Source: Novosphingobium sp. PhB57 (lineage in GTDB: Bacteria > Pseudomonadota > Alphaproteobacteria > Sphingomonadales > Sphingomonadaceae). Taken from it: 64,000 nucleotides of DNA. The notes beneath the pieces are model-generated. The model saw only the letters and a program-made list of their open reading frames with translations, searched no databases and had not been told where the DNA came from. Position 1 is the stretch's first letter. Each line of letters begins with the position of its first letter. This document shows, piece after piece, positions 25,508 through 35,517 of the stretch. The position numbers were made by a program, and so were the translations under genes. The stretch spans positions 310,001-374,000 of the forward strand of contig NZ_SMBO01000006.1 of NCBI RefSeq assembly GCF_004342985.1. The letters are read 5' to 3'.

Positions 25508-26424
25508 GGCAGGCGCGCTCCCATCGAGGCTTCCAGCACGGCATACCATTCCGGCGCGGTCCATTCGACCTTCAGCGCATCACGCGAGGCGAGGATGCGC
25601 TCGGGGGTCTGCGAGCCGACGATGGGAATCGCGCGCGAGGGGTGGGCCATGATCCACGACAGTGCGGCGGCGGCAGCATCGGTGCCGTAACGCGCGCCTT
25701 GCGCGGCGATCAGCTTCGCGACGGGGTCTTGCGAACCGGCGGCAAGGCGTCCGCCGCCCAGCGGCGACCATGCCAGCACCGCCACGTCGCGGGCCATCGC
25801 CTGGTCGAGCGTGCCGTCATAGAGCGGCGCATAGCGCGCGGCCGAGAACTCGGGCTGGGTCGAGACGATGGGGAAGGGCAGGTAGGCCTGGAGCGCGTCG
25901 AATTCGGCCGGGCTGTAGTTGGAAACGCCGATGGCCTTGACCTTGCCGCTCTCGACCATGGCGGCGAGGGTTTCGGCCACGTCGCGCGGGTGGGCCAGGA
26001 AGTCGCGGCGGTGGATCTGGTAGAGTTCGACCGACGGCAGGCCGAGGCGTTCGAGCGAGGCTGCAAGCGCCTTGTTCAGGTAGTCCGGGCTCGAATCGTA
26101 GGGCACGCCCAGGACGATGCCGCCCTTGGTGGCGATGGTCATCCGGTCGCGCAGGTCCGGGCGGGCGGCCAGCGCCTTGCCGAGCAGCAGTTCCGCGCCG
26201 CCGAAGCCGAGCGCGGCGTCGCAGCCGTAGATGTCGGCAGTGTCGAACAGGGTCACGCCTGCCTCAAGCGCCGCCTCGATGCGGGCGCCGATGGCGCCGA
26301 TGTCGTCGTTACCGTCGGGTCGGGCGAGCCGCCACATGCCCCAGGCAATCGGGAAAACGGAAATTCCGCTCTTGCCGAGCGGGACGGGTTGGGCCGATAG
26401 GCGCATCGTCGATGGGGAGGTCAT
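25504..26424 (-). CDS. Aldo-keto reductase (candidate SmoB-like)
   Basis: A 306-residue AKR barrel. The catalytic tetrad is visible: Asp and Tyr in LFDTADIYGCD, Lys in MTIATKGGIV and His in VELYQIHRRD. The NAD(P) site is suggested by the AIPIVGSQTPERI segment near the C-terminus. In the SMO route for sulfoquinovose, an AKR (SmoB) reduces 6-oxo-glucose, the desulfonation product, to glucose; that would fit its coupling to the monooxygenase. Starts at 26424 (MTSPSTMRLS) and 26406 (MRLSAQP) are both possible. The long frame continuing upstream is antisense to the Gfo/Idh gene and is not coding. Confidence 0.87.
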   Translation of the reverse strand: MTSPSTMRLSAQPVPLGKSGISVFPIAWGMWRLARPDGNDDIGAIGARIEAALEAGVTLFDTADIYGCDAALGFGGAELLLGKALAARPDLRDRMTIATKGGIVLGVPYDSSPDYLNKALAASLERLGLPSVELYQIHRRDFLAHPRDVAETLAAMVESGKVKAIGVSNYSPAEFDALQAYLPFPIVSTQPEFSAARYAPLYDGTLDQAMARDVAVLAWSPLGGGRLAAGSQDPVAKLIAAQGARYGTDAAAAALSWIMAHPSRAIPIVGSQTPERILASRDALKVEWTAPEWYAVLEASMGARLP

Positions 26425-26454
26425 GGATCGCCACATGGCACACGGAGTTGCGAA

Positions 26455-27543
26455 ATGGTAGATACGCTGCGTTACGGAATTGTCGGAACCGGGATGATGG
26501 GTGTCGAGCACATCCACAATCTCAAGATCCTCGAAGGCGCCGAAGTGGTCGCCATCGCCGATCCCGAGCCGACCTCGCTCGGCTGGGCCAGGGATGCCCT
26601 GGGCGAGAAGGCCGAGGGCGTGGCCGAATATGCCGACAGCGCCAGCATGATCGCCAATGCCGGGCTCGATGCCGTGGTGGTCGTCTCGCCCAATTTCACG
26701 CACCGTGCGGTGCTGGAGCCGCTGCTGGACAGCGACGCGGCGATCCTCTGCGAAAAGCCGCTCTGCACGACGATGGAAGACGCCCGCTGGGTGATGGAGC
26801 GCGCCGAGGCCCGCAAAGCGCCGTTCTGGACGGGCATGGAATACCGCTTCAGTCCGCCCGCCAAGGCCTTCATCGACGAGATTCATGGCGGCAAGGTCGG
26901 CCGCCTGCAGATGCTCTCCATCCGCGAGCATCGCTTCCCGTTCCTGGTGAAAGTGCGCGACTGGAACCGTTTCTCGGTCAACACCGGCGGCACCATGGTG
27001 GAGAAGTGCTGCCACTTCTTCGACCTCATGCGCCTGATCACCCGTTCGGAGCCGGTGCGCGTCTACTGCTCGGGCGCGATGGACGTGAACCACGTGGATG
27101 AGCGCTATCAGGGCCGCCAGCCCGACATCATCGACAACAGCTTCACCACGGTCGATTTCGCGGACGGCAGCCGCGCGCTGCTCGACCTCTGCATGTTCGC
27201 CGAGGGCGCCGAGCATCAGGAAGAGATGAGCGCGACGGGCGACAAGGGCCGCCTCGACGTCCTGATCCCGCCGGGCGATCTCGTCTGGTCGCCGCGCGTG
27301 CCCTGGCCCGGTCCGAAGGCGGTCGAGCGCTGGCACGTCGCGGTGGACGAGGCGGCGATGGATGCCGGCTCGCACCACGGCGCGACCTTCTACCAGCACG
27401 AGGCCTTCGCCCGCGCGGTTCGCGGCGAGGGCGAAGTGCAGGTGACCGCGCGCGACGGCCTGATGGCCGTGGCCATCGGCGCGGCGGCGGAACTCAGCGC
27501 CCGCGAGAAGCGCGTGGTAGAGATGGCCGAACTGCTGGGCTGA
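26455..27543 (+). CDS. Gfo/Idh/MocA family oxidoreductase (candidate NAD-dependent glycosidase)
   Basis: A 362-residue protein with the N-terminal Rossmann fold YGIVGTGMMGVEHIHNL, the EKPLCTTMEDARWVMERA lysine motif near residue 100, and a C-terminal beta-sheet domain. A GGAG site precedes the ATG. The family includes sugar dehydrogenases and NAD-dependent glycosidases; the GH188 sulfoquinovosidases belong to this fold and occur with sulfoquinovose genes. It is divergent from the AKR-monooxygenase pair with only 30 bases between starts. I infer a role in releasing or oxidising the sugar substrate, but inositol- or glucose-dehydrogenase-like activity is also possible. Confidence 0.87.
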   Translation: MVDTLRYGIVGTGMMGVEHIHNLKILEGAEVVAIADPEPTSLGWARDALGEKAEGVAEYADSASMIANAGLDAVVVVSPNFTHRAVLEPLLDSDAAILCEKPLCTTMEDARWVMERAEARKAPFWTGMEYRFSPPAKAFIDEIHGGKVGRLQMLSIREHRFPFLVKVRDWNRFSVNTGGTMVEKCCHFFDLMRLITRSEPVRVYCSGAMDVNHVDERYQGRQPDIIDNSFTTVDFADGSRALLDLCMFAEGAEHQEEMSATGDKGRLDVLIPPGDLVWSPRVPWPGPKAVERWHVAVDEAAMDAGSHHGATFYQHEAFARAVRGEGEVQVTARDGLMAVAIGAAAELSAREKRVVEMAELLG

Positions 27544-27587
27544 AGCACAGGCGCTGAATGCTGATTTGAAGAAGGCGTTGAAGAAGG

Positions 27588-27616
27588 CGTCGTCCCGGAT
27601 CAAGTCCGGGACGACG
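27588..27616. repeat. Short palindromic repeat (CGTCGTCCCGG type)
   Basis: Arms CGTCGTCCCGG and CCGGGACGACG flank ATCAAGT, forming a perfect 11-bp hairpin just after the Gfo/Idh gene. A related hairpin follows thiC at 31563-31593. It probably serves as a transcription end or a dispersed repeat. Confidence 0.75.
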
Positions 27617-27634
27617 TGTTTCTCTCCCCAACCT

Positions 27635-27715
27635 TTCGTCATTGCGAGCGTAGCGAAGCAATCCAGAGTCGCGCAGAGCCGCTCTGGATTGCTTCGCTAC
27701 GCTCGCAATGACGAA
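27635..27715. repeat. REP-like palindromic element, perfect 34-bp arms
   Basis: Left arm 27635-27668 and right arm 27682-27715 are exact reverse complements over 34 bases (ends TTCGTCATTGCGAG and CTCGCAATGACGAA) around a 13-base loop. Same family as 24314-24400. The remaining intergenic sequence up to 28048 shows no gene; its right end near 27990-28040 should hold the promoter of the following barrel gene. Confidence 0.9.
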
Positions 27716-28048
27716 GGGGGAGGGGGGAGGGGCGCGCTTTTTCCTGCATCCTCACCCCACCTCCAACGCCCGAACACACGGGCGCCGGACGGAGAGACCG
27801 GTTCCCGGCCAAGGCAAAATAAGTTCGGCGACCATTTGGCGCGAAACCGCGATCCCGACGATCAATGGGCTCCAGACCCGCGGAAATGCAGGCAACCGGC
27901 CGGAAAATGTCCGGAATTCCGCTTTGTGGAACTGTTGCGCAGCCGTCACATATCGACCCACTTGCGCCCGGGATATACCCCTAATGGGCAACTTTGACCG
28001 TAGGATCGCCGTTTCCCGGTGACCCCCGACCTACTTCAAGGACCTATT

Positions 28049-28669
28049 ATGAATATCAAAGCCACCACGATCGCCGCGCTTTTCGCGGCGGGGATCGCCG
28101 CGCAGCCTGCGTTCGCGCAGGAAGGTTCGGAAGTCGCTTCGAACGGCACGAGTTTCCGCGGTATCCGCGTAGAAGCCAATGCCGGCGGCGATCGCTTCCA
28201 GTCCGAAGGCAATCATAACGACAAGTTCGGTTACGGCGGCACCGTCGGCTTCGACGGCACCCTGGGCGACCGCTTCGTGATCGGCGCCGAAGGCAGCTAC
28301 TGGCGCCCCGGCAACGGCAATGAGAACTGCACCGGCCTGGCCGACGGCAACAGCATCTGCCACAAGGGCTTCGAGGAATGGGGCGCCGCCGTGCGCGCCG
28401 GCTACCTCGCCACCCCGCAGCTGCTGGTCTTCGCCAAGGGCGGCTACGTCAACGGCGAACAGCGCCGCCGCATCGACGGCCCGACCGGCGACACCCTCGT
28501 CTACGATCACTACAAGGCGGACGGCTATCAGGTCGGCGGCGGCGTGGAATACACGCTCACCCAGGGACGCCTGCCGGTCTACGTCAATGCGCAGTACGTC
28601 TATTCGGACTACCACGGCCACTCGGCACGCCAGCGCGTGATGGGCGGCGTCGGTATCCGGTTCAAGTAA
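28049..28669 (+). CDS. Outer-membrane beta-barrel protein (porin-like)
   Basis: A 206-residue protein with a signal peptide MNIKATTIAALFAAGIAAQP, cut after AFAQ, and a mature eight-strand-type barrel. Alternating hydrophobic strands such as VYVNAQYVYSDYHG are visible, and the last residues GVGIRFK carry the penultimate Phe common in barrels. It resembles small sphingomonad outer-membrane barrels of the opacity/OmpA-like type. Function is structural or unknown. It is monocistronic with its own terminator. Confidence 0.85.
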   Translation: MNIKATTIAALFAAGIAAQPAFAQEGSEVASNGTSFRGIRVEANAGGDRFQSEGNHNDKFGYGGTVGFDGTLGDRFVIGAEGSYWRPGNGNENCTGLADGNSICHKGFEEWGAAVRAGYLATPQLLVFAKGGYVNGEQRRRIDGPTGDTLVYDHYKADGYQVGGGVEYTLTQGRLPVYVNAQYVYSDYHGHSARQRVMGGVGIRFK

Positions 28670-28700
28670 TCCTGTAATCCGCGATTCTTCGCAGGGAGTG

Positions 28701-28734
28701 ACCCGGGCCGTCTTTGCGGTGGCCCGGGTTTTTC
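28701..28734 (+). terminator. Rho-independent terminator
   Basis: Arms ACCCGGGCC and GGCCCGGGT form a perfect 9-bp stem around an 11-base loop and are followed by TTTTC. It ends the barrel gene's message. Confidence 0.85.
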
Positions 28735-28762
28735 TTGTCCAGCCTTTTTTCTGGGCCCGTTC

Positions 28763-29392
28763 TCAGGCGCCCGCCACGCGCAGTGTCGTGAGCGAGGATG
28801 AATAGGGCACCACCAGCGCCGCCGCGCGCTTCCAGTCCCCCCGCAGCCAGAGATCTTGCGCTTCGGGCGGGAGGATCACCGGCATCGCGTCCCGGCCCTC
28901 GGCCCGCAGCGCAGCATTGGCCTCGCACGAGAGCAGGGCGAAGCTGGGCACTTCGCTGTCCTTCCACACAGCGGCCATCGCGAAGATCGGCTGGTCGGCA
29001 GCGCCGAACCAGTTCTGGCGGCGCTTGCCGTCGCGCGGGTCCACCTTGCCCCATTCCATGAACGCAGTGGCGGGCACCAGGCAGCGGAACTCGCTGTTGC
29101 GCAAGTTGCCGATCCAGAACGGGCTTTCCAGATTGCGCACGGTGAGGATGCCGTGGCGACGCTCGCCAAAGGCGGCGGGCGGGGGCGGCACACCCCAGAG
29201 GCGCGGCACCATGCGGCGCGGCTGGCGTTGCTCCGGCCGGGGTCCGGCCACGAATTCGCGCCCCATCGTCACCACCGGCGCGAACCCGCCGCCCGAAACC
29301 GGGCCGCCGCGCCACGGGTCCTCCCCGGCTGCGGCGCCCATGGCACGGGCGACATCGCGGGCGGGTGCGTCGAGGCGATAGATGATCGGCAT
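28763..29392 (-). CDS. SRAP/YedK-like (DUF159) protein lacking the catalytic Cys2
   Basis: A 209-residue member of the SOS-response-associated peptidase family (YedK/HMCES), which forms covalent links to abasic sites through Cys2. Family features are VPRLWGVPPPPAAFGER, LTVRNLESP, the RCLVPATAFMEWG segment with the conserved Glu, and AMPVILPPEAQDLW. However, the N-terminus is MPIIYRLDAP rather than MCGR, so there is no Cys2, and the His expected before the MPVIL segment is absent (GRDAMPVIL). No upstream in-frame start restoring MC was seen. It is either an inactive paralogue or one using different chemistry. Confidence 0.8.
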   Translation of the reverse strand: MPIIYRLDAPARDVARAMGAAAGEDPWRGGPVSGGGFAPVVTMGREFVAGPRPEQRQPRRMVPRLWGVPPPPAAFGERRHGILTVRNLESPFWIGNLRNSEFRCLVPATAFMEWGKVDPRDGKRRQNWFGAADQPIFAMAAVWKDSEVPSFALLSCEANAALRAEGRDAMPVILPPEAQDLWLRGDWKRAAALVVPYSSSLTTLRVAGA

Positions 29393-29444
29393 GTCGCCGG
29401 TCGGCCTAGACGGACGGGATCGCCCCGTCTATCGTCCGCCCATC

Positions 29445-29570
29445 CCCGGGGAGCTTGTGCCCAAGGTTTTCGTTTTGCGAAAGCCGGAAGGAAACAAATG
29501 GCTGAGAGGGGCAGGTCACGCTGCCCGACCCGTTGAACCTGAACCCGTTAACACGGGCGGAGGGAAGGGC
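29445..29570 (+). promoter_or_regulatory. TPP riboswitch (THI element) upstream of thiC
   Basis: Conserved THI-box blocks appear in order: CCGGGGAGCTTGTGCCC, GGCTGAGAGGGGCAGGTC, ACCCGTTGAACCTGAACC and GTTAACACGGGCGGAGGGAA. The CTGAGA and GAACCTGA sequences are the pyrimidine and pyrophosphate sensing helices. It ends about 60 bases before the thiC ATG and should repress thiC when thiamine pyrophosphate is plentiful. Confidence 0.95.
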
Positions 29571-29613
29571 GGGCCACAGGACTCATCTGTCGCGACCTTT
29601 CTTTCGTCCATAA

Positions 29614-31536
<1,923 letters not shown>

Positions 31537-31562
31537 GCGATATCGAAGCCGGTTGGAGATAA

Positions 31563-31593
31563 CGCCGTCCCGGGCCCGGCCCGGGACGACGGC
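31563..31593. terminator. Hairpin after thiC, CGTCCCGG repeat type
   Basis: Arms GCCGTCCCGGGC and GCCCGGGACGACGGC flank a three-base loop about 30 bases after the thiC stop. There is no clear T-run. It resembles the repeat at 27588-27616 and could end transcription or be a dispersed element. Confidence 0.5.
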
Positions 31594-31672
31594 CCATTTC
31601 GGCCTCAGCAATTCCCCTTCGCAGGAATCGATTGCGCTGCTACCATCGATTTCCATCTCGAAGGGTTCCCGA

Positions 31673-31966
31673 ATGCCCCGCAATTCCAATGGCGACTGGA
31701 TGAAGCTCGCCCATGACAGCTACTGGCTCTGGGCCGAATCCATGATGGTCATGGGAATGCGTACCACCGACATGATGACCGGGCGGGGCAGCAACCGCGA
31801 AAACATGCTGATGGTCACTGAAAAGCTCCAGGCCAATGCCGAACTGGCGATGAAGTTGGCGACCGGCGGTCTGGCCTCTCCGGAACAGACCGCGCACAAG
31901 GCCGTGCGCCACTATCGCAAGCGCGTTACCGCCAATCGCCGCCGCCTTTCGCGAAAGAAGGCCTGA
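31673..31966 (+). CDS. Small protein of unknown function, helical
   Basis: A 97-residue cytosolic protein, rich in Met and Lys/Arg and probably all-helical, starting MPRNSNGDWMKLAHDSYWLW and ending in the basic HYRKRVTANRRRLSRKK. Related small proteins seem common in sphingomonads and slightly resemble phasins, but no function is known to me. Its stop overlaps the start of the DUF72 gene in TGATG, so the two are translationally coupled. Confidence 0.75.
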   Translation: MPRNSNGDWMKLAHDSYWLWAESMMVMGMRTTDMMTGRGSNRENMLMVTEKLQANAELAMKLATGGLASPEQTAHKAVRHYRKRVTANRRRLSRKKA

Positions 31967-32733
31967 TGAGCGCCAGGGGGCCGGGCGAAGTGCACGTCGG
32001 CATCGGCGGCTGGAGCTACGACCCCTGGCGGGAAACCTTCTATCCCAAAGGCGTGTCCAAGGCCCGCGAGCTGGAATATGTCGGCCAGCACCTCACCGGC
32101 ACCGAGATCAACGCCACCTTCTACGGCCGCCAGAAGCCGGCCAGCTTCGCCAAGTGGCGCGATACCGTGCCGGACGGGTTCAAATTCGCGCTCAAGGGCT
32201 CGCGCTACTGCACCAACCGCAAGAACCTGGCTGAAGCAGGCGAAAGCGTCACCAACTTCGTCGAGCAGGGCCTGGTCGAGCTTGGCGACAGGCTGGGGCC
32301 GATCAACTGGCAACTCGCCGCGACCAAGCAGTTCGACCCCGACGAGATCGCCGCCTTCTTCGCCCTGCTGCCGGCAAAGCAGGAAGGGCTGGTCCTGCGC
32401 CACGCCATCGAGCCCCGGCACGAGAGTTTCAGCGATCCGGCTTTCCTGGACCTCGCCCGCAAGGCCGGCGTCGCGGTCATTCTCGCCGACAGCGCCAAAT
32501 ACCCCGCCTTCGAAGACGCGGCCGAGAACAGCCCCTTCATCTACGCCCGCCTCCAGAACGCGCAGTCGGACCTTGAGCAGGGCTACCCCTCCGCCCAACT
32601 CACGCAATGGGCAAAGCGCGCGCAGGATTGGTCGAAATCCGGCAAGGACGTCTTCCTGTTCTTCATCAACGGCGCCAAAGAACGAGCGCCCGCCGCGGCA
32701 ATGGCGCTGATCGAGAAGTTGGGAACGGACTGA
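31966..32733 (+). CDS. DUF72 (YecE-like) family protein
   Basis: A 255-residue TIM-barrel protein of the DUF72 family. The N-terminus VHVGIGGWSYDPWRETFYP is the family signature, followed by GTEINATFYGRQKPASFAKW and a tyrosine/aspartate-rich barrel core. No member has a firmly assigned reaction. The start overlaps the preceding gene's stop by one base. Confidence 0.9.
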   Translation: MSARGPGEVHVGIGGWSYDPWRETFYPKGVSKARELEYVGQHLTGTEINATFYGRQKPASFAKWRDTVPDGFKFALKGSRYCTNRKNLAEAGESVTNFVEQGLVELGDRLGPINWQLAATKQFDPDEIAAFFALLPAKQEGLVLRHAIEPRHESFSDPAFLDLARKAGVAVILADSAKYPAFEDAAENSPFIYARLQNAQSDLEQGYPSAQLTQWAKRAQDWSKSGKDVFLFFINGAKERAPAAAMALIEKLGTD

Positions 32734-32911
32734 CGGCGTTATCCATGAAATTCCGATCATCCTGAACCGGGATCACGCTGACCCAGCCCGGCGCGGTGAA
32801 GGAACCTCGCATCGGCATTATCTGCGAGAAATCCGGTTAGGTGAAGCGACGGAGAAGCGCTCCAGATCCTGTCCTTCGGAACTTCCCCTGCCGCTTTTCG
32901 TTTTTGCTGCC

Positions 32912-33550
32912 ATGAAGAATCTCCTCACTGCATCGATCCTGGCCCTTGCACTTGCGGCCTGTTCGTCCGAGCCTGCGAAGGCGCCCGATCAGGCTGGCGA
33001 GGCTGCGACGTCCTCGGCCATGCCGGAAGAGGCCATGTCCGGGTCCGAGGGAGCCGCGCCGGCGTCCGAGGTCCCGGCTACGGAGATGCCATCGGGGACT
33101 GCCGGGCCGGCTGCCAACCCCAAGGTGCTGGCGCTGGAAGGGCTGGGTGATTTGCGGCTGGGGCAGGCGGTGCCCTCAGGCTCATCGTGGGCGGAGCGCG
33201 GTGCGCAGGCATCGGATGCTTGCCGTACGGTCACTTCACCGGACTACCCGGGCGTTTACGCCATAGTCGAGAAAGGCAAAGTGCAGCGGATCACGCTTGG
33301 GCAGCGGTCGCAGGTCAAGCTCGTGGAGGGGGTCGGCGTCGGCTCCACCGAGGCGGACGTGAAGAAGTGGTTCGCCGGCTTCCGTGAGGAACCGCACAAA
33401 TACGAGGCCGCGCCGGCCAAATACCTCACCGCACCCAATGCCAGGAGCGGGGATCCGGCCCTTCGCTTCGAGATCGGGCAGGACGGCAAGGTCAAGATGG
33501 TCCACGTCGGCATGATGCCGGTGCTGGGCTATGTCGAGGGATGTTCCTGA
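32912..33550 (+). CDS. Lipoprotein of unknown function
   Basis: A 212-residue predicted lipoprotein. The signal ends in the lipobox LALAAC at residue 17, followed by a flexible Ala/Pro/Glu-rich linker of about 55 residues. The globular C-terminal half (VLALEGLGDLRLGQAVPSGS onward) has two cysteines, at the middle and at the very end, that might pair. No domain was recognised. The next membrane gene begins nine bases later on the same strand. Confidence 0.75.
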   Translation: MKNLLTASILALALAACSSEPAKAPDQAGEAATSSAMPEEAMSGSEGAAPASEVPATEMPSGTAGPAANPKVLALEGLGDLRLGQAVPSGSSWAERGAQASDACRTVTSPDYPGVYAIVEKGKVQRITLGQRSQVKLVEGVGVGSTEADVKKWFAGFREEPHKYEAAPAKYLTAPNARSGDPALRFEIGQDGKVKMVHVGMMPVLGYVEGCS

Positions 33551-33559
33551 TAGAAGAAG

Positions 33560-33931
33560 ATGGCTGGACATGATCTTCTGACGACGATGATCGTGCTTGG
33601 CATAACCTTCGTTTTTGCAGTTGTTTCTGCCTGGCTGTCGGTACGGGCCAATGCCCGCTTTCGGCATCACGAGCGGTTGCCGATGCAATGGTCGCTTGCC
33701 GGAACCGTAAATTGGACCGCCCCTCGCGTGCTCGCGCTCTGCCTCGTTCCGGCTTTGGGGATCGGTGTGTTGGCGGTCATCACGGTGCTGACTTTCCTGG
33801 ACGTCAGGCCAAGGCCCGGGCAGGAAAGCATGCTCCTGCCGGTGACAATGCTGATGGCTGCCACTTTCGTCGCGATTCAAATCCTGCACTACGGATTGAT
33901 CGATAGGACCCTGAACCGGAACCGCCGCTAG
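33560..33931 (+). CDS. Small integral membrane protein (DUF1648/SdpI-like)
   Basis: A 123-residue protein with three or four membrane helices. Between helices 1 and 2 the segment ERLPMQWSLAGTVNWTAPR matches the DUF1648 pattern seen in SdpI-like proteins, where a loop L-P-x-H/Q-W precedes the second helix. It probably shares a transcript with the upstream lipoprotein gene. Function unknown. Confidence 0.65.
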   Translation: MAGHDLLTTMIVLGITFVFAVVSAWLSVRANARFRHHERLPMQWSLAGTVNWTAPRVLALCLVPALGIGVLAVITVLTFLDVRPRPGQESMLLPVTMLMAATFVAIQILHYGLIDRTLNRNRR

Positions 33932-34063
33932 AACGGGCCGCGAATGCCCCCCTTTCCGCTTCACGGCCTGGTGCGCTGAAGTGTGCGAATGCGGGCGAGG
34001 CGACACATCCGGCGCATTTCGTGTAATGCGGATGGTCACACTTCGAAGCACGAGAGCCTCGCG

Positions 34064-34378
34064 ATGAACCACTACCTTCTGACCTATCACCTCGCGCCCG
34101 ATTATCTGGAGCGGCGCCCGGCGTTTCGTGACGCGCATCTCGCACTGGCCTGGGATGCGGCGGAGAGCGGCGGACTGGTTCTGGGCGGGGCGGTGGAGGA
34201 TCCCGTCGACACGGCTCTCCTGCTTTTCGCGGGCGAGGGGCCGGAGGGCGCAGAGGCCTTCGCCCGGGCGGACCCTTACGTCACGTCCGGGATCGTCCAG
34301 CGCTGGACGGTACGGCGCTGGAACACCGTTGTCGGTGCGCGGGCTGTGAACCCGGTGCGGCCCGAGGGGCAGGCATGA
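34064..34378 (+). CDS. YciI family protein
   Basis: A 104-residue dimeric ferredoxin-fold protein of the YCII family. The conserved pattern HYLLTYHLAPDYLERRPAFR supplies the His and Asp-like residues, followed by HLALAWDAAESGGLVLGGAV. The reaction is unknown; some members act in dehalogenation-like or isomerase chemistry. It overlaps the next gene by ATGA. Confidence 0.85.
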   Translation: MNHYLLTYHLAPDYLERRPAFRDAHLALAWDAAESGGLVLGGAVEDPVDTALLLFAGEGPEGAEAFARADPYVTSGIVQRWTVRRWNTVVGARAVNPVRPEGQA

Positions 34379-34761
34379 GCGGGGCGGAACTGTCCATCCG
34401 CGCGCGCCGGGCGGCTTTCAACCGCGCGATTGCCGAAGGCGACGCTGCGGCCATCGCCCCGATTCTCGCGCGCGACTGCGTCATGGTCACCGGGACCGAT
34501 AGCGCGCTGATTCAGGGGCGCATGGGCCAGGTGAAAGTGTGGCGGCGCGAATTTTCCGGTCCGGCGCGGCTGATCTACACCCGCACGACCCGTGAGGTCG
34601 TGCTCTCCCCGGTCGAGCCGATCGCGATGGAGCACGGGCGCTGGGAAGGGATAGACAGCACCTCGGACGTGCTTACTGCTTCGGGCACTTACTTTGCCAA
34701 GTGGCGCGAACTGGGCGGGCAGTGGGTGATCGAGGCGGAAGTCTTCCTCACCCTGGCCTGA
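34375..34761 (+). CDS. NTF2-like (SnoaL/DUF4440) protein
   Basis: A 128-residue cone-fold protein. RAAFNRAIAEGDAAAIAPIL is the N-terminal helix of DUF4440, and the final strands ASGTYFAKWRELGGQWVIEA fit the fold. Family members are enzymes or binding proteins for small molecules. It is coupled to the YciI gene by an ATGA overlap. Confidence 0.8.
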   Translation: MSGAELSIRARRAAFNRAIAEGDAAAIAPILARDCVMVTGTDSALIQGRMGQVKVWRREFSGPARLIYTRTTREVVLSPVEPIAMEHGRWEGIDSTSDVLTASGTYFAKWRELGGQWVIEAEVFLTLA

Positions 34762-34765
34762 CCGT

Positions 34766-35380
34766 TCAGGCGCCCTCGCGCTCGGCAGCCAGGACGTCCG
34801 CCGCGGCGCCAGCGGCGCGGGCTGCGGAATCGGCGGCTGAATCCCGTGGCGCCGGGCCTGAAGTCCGGGTCTGAGGCGCGGCGGGCTGCGGCGCATAGCT
34901 GCGCGGTCCCGCTTGGTAGAGGCGCTGTTCGGAGGGCGGATAGGCACGGGGCGGGGCCATGTACGGGCGTTCGCCGCGCTCCGGGAATGGGGCGCCGCGC
35001 TCGTCCCGGTTGCCGTAGCGATCGCTGCCGCGGTCGTCGCGCCACGGGCGGGCGTAACCGGGGCTGTCGTCGTCAGCCCAGCCCGGGCCGTCCAGGATCA
35101 CCATGCGCCCGCGTGGCGGTCCATAGCCGGGCCGGTTTCCGCCAGAGGCGTCGTCCGCATAGCCTTCGTCCGCATAGCCCTCATCTGGCAGGGCATAGTC
35201 CTCCTGCTCCCGATCGGCATAGCCGGATCGCCGGTCTTCACGGGCGGCAGGCCGATGCTCGCCCGACAGCGCGTAACGATCGGGATACTTCGTGATCTTG
35301 CCCGTGGTCATGCCCGCCACGACCACGCCGGCGCCGATTCCACCGGCAGCCAGCACCACGAACCACTTTGCGAAACCCAT
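34766..35380 (-). CDS. Membrane-anchored low-complexity protein
   Basis: A 204-residue protein with one N-terminal membrane segment (MGFAKWFVVLAAGGIGAGVV). After it comes a long hydrophilic tail rich in Gly, Tyr, Pro, Arg and Asp, with near-repeats such as DEGYADEGYADD. No enzyme domain is visible. It may sit in the periplasm as a flexible envelope protein. It converges with the NTF2-like gene with a four-base gap. Confidence 0.65.
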   Translation of the reverse strand: MGFAKWFVVLAAGGIGAGVVVAGMTTGKITKYPDRYALSGEHRPAAREDRRSGYADREQEDYALPDEGYADEGYADDASGGNRPGYGPPRGRMVILDGPGWADDDSPGYARPWRDDRGSDRYGNRDERGAPFPERGERPYMAPPRAYPPSEQRLYQAGPRSYAPQPAAPQTRTSGPAPRDSAADSAARAAGAAADVLAAEREGA

Positions 35381-35517
35381 TTCAACTCCACATCACGCCA
35401 GCCCACCTACCTCATATAGGACTAACCGAGGTCCCATGTCGGCGAGGTGAATGCTTCGGGGAATATACCCATGCCTCTGGCAAGCAACCGTTCACGACCG
35501 GATGAGATGGTGAACGC

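Noticed and set aside
26425-27642. N-terminal extension of the aldo-keto reductase frame
   Set aside because: The extra 400 codons are antisense to the Gfo/Idh gene and lack any domain; the AKR fold begins near 26406.
29480-29520. ATG-initiated short ORF in the thiC leader
   Set aside because: The sequence is the TPP riboswitch core; its conserved blocks explain it fully.
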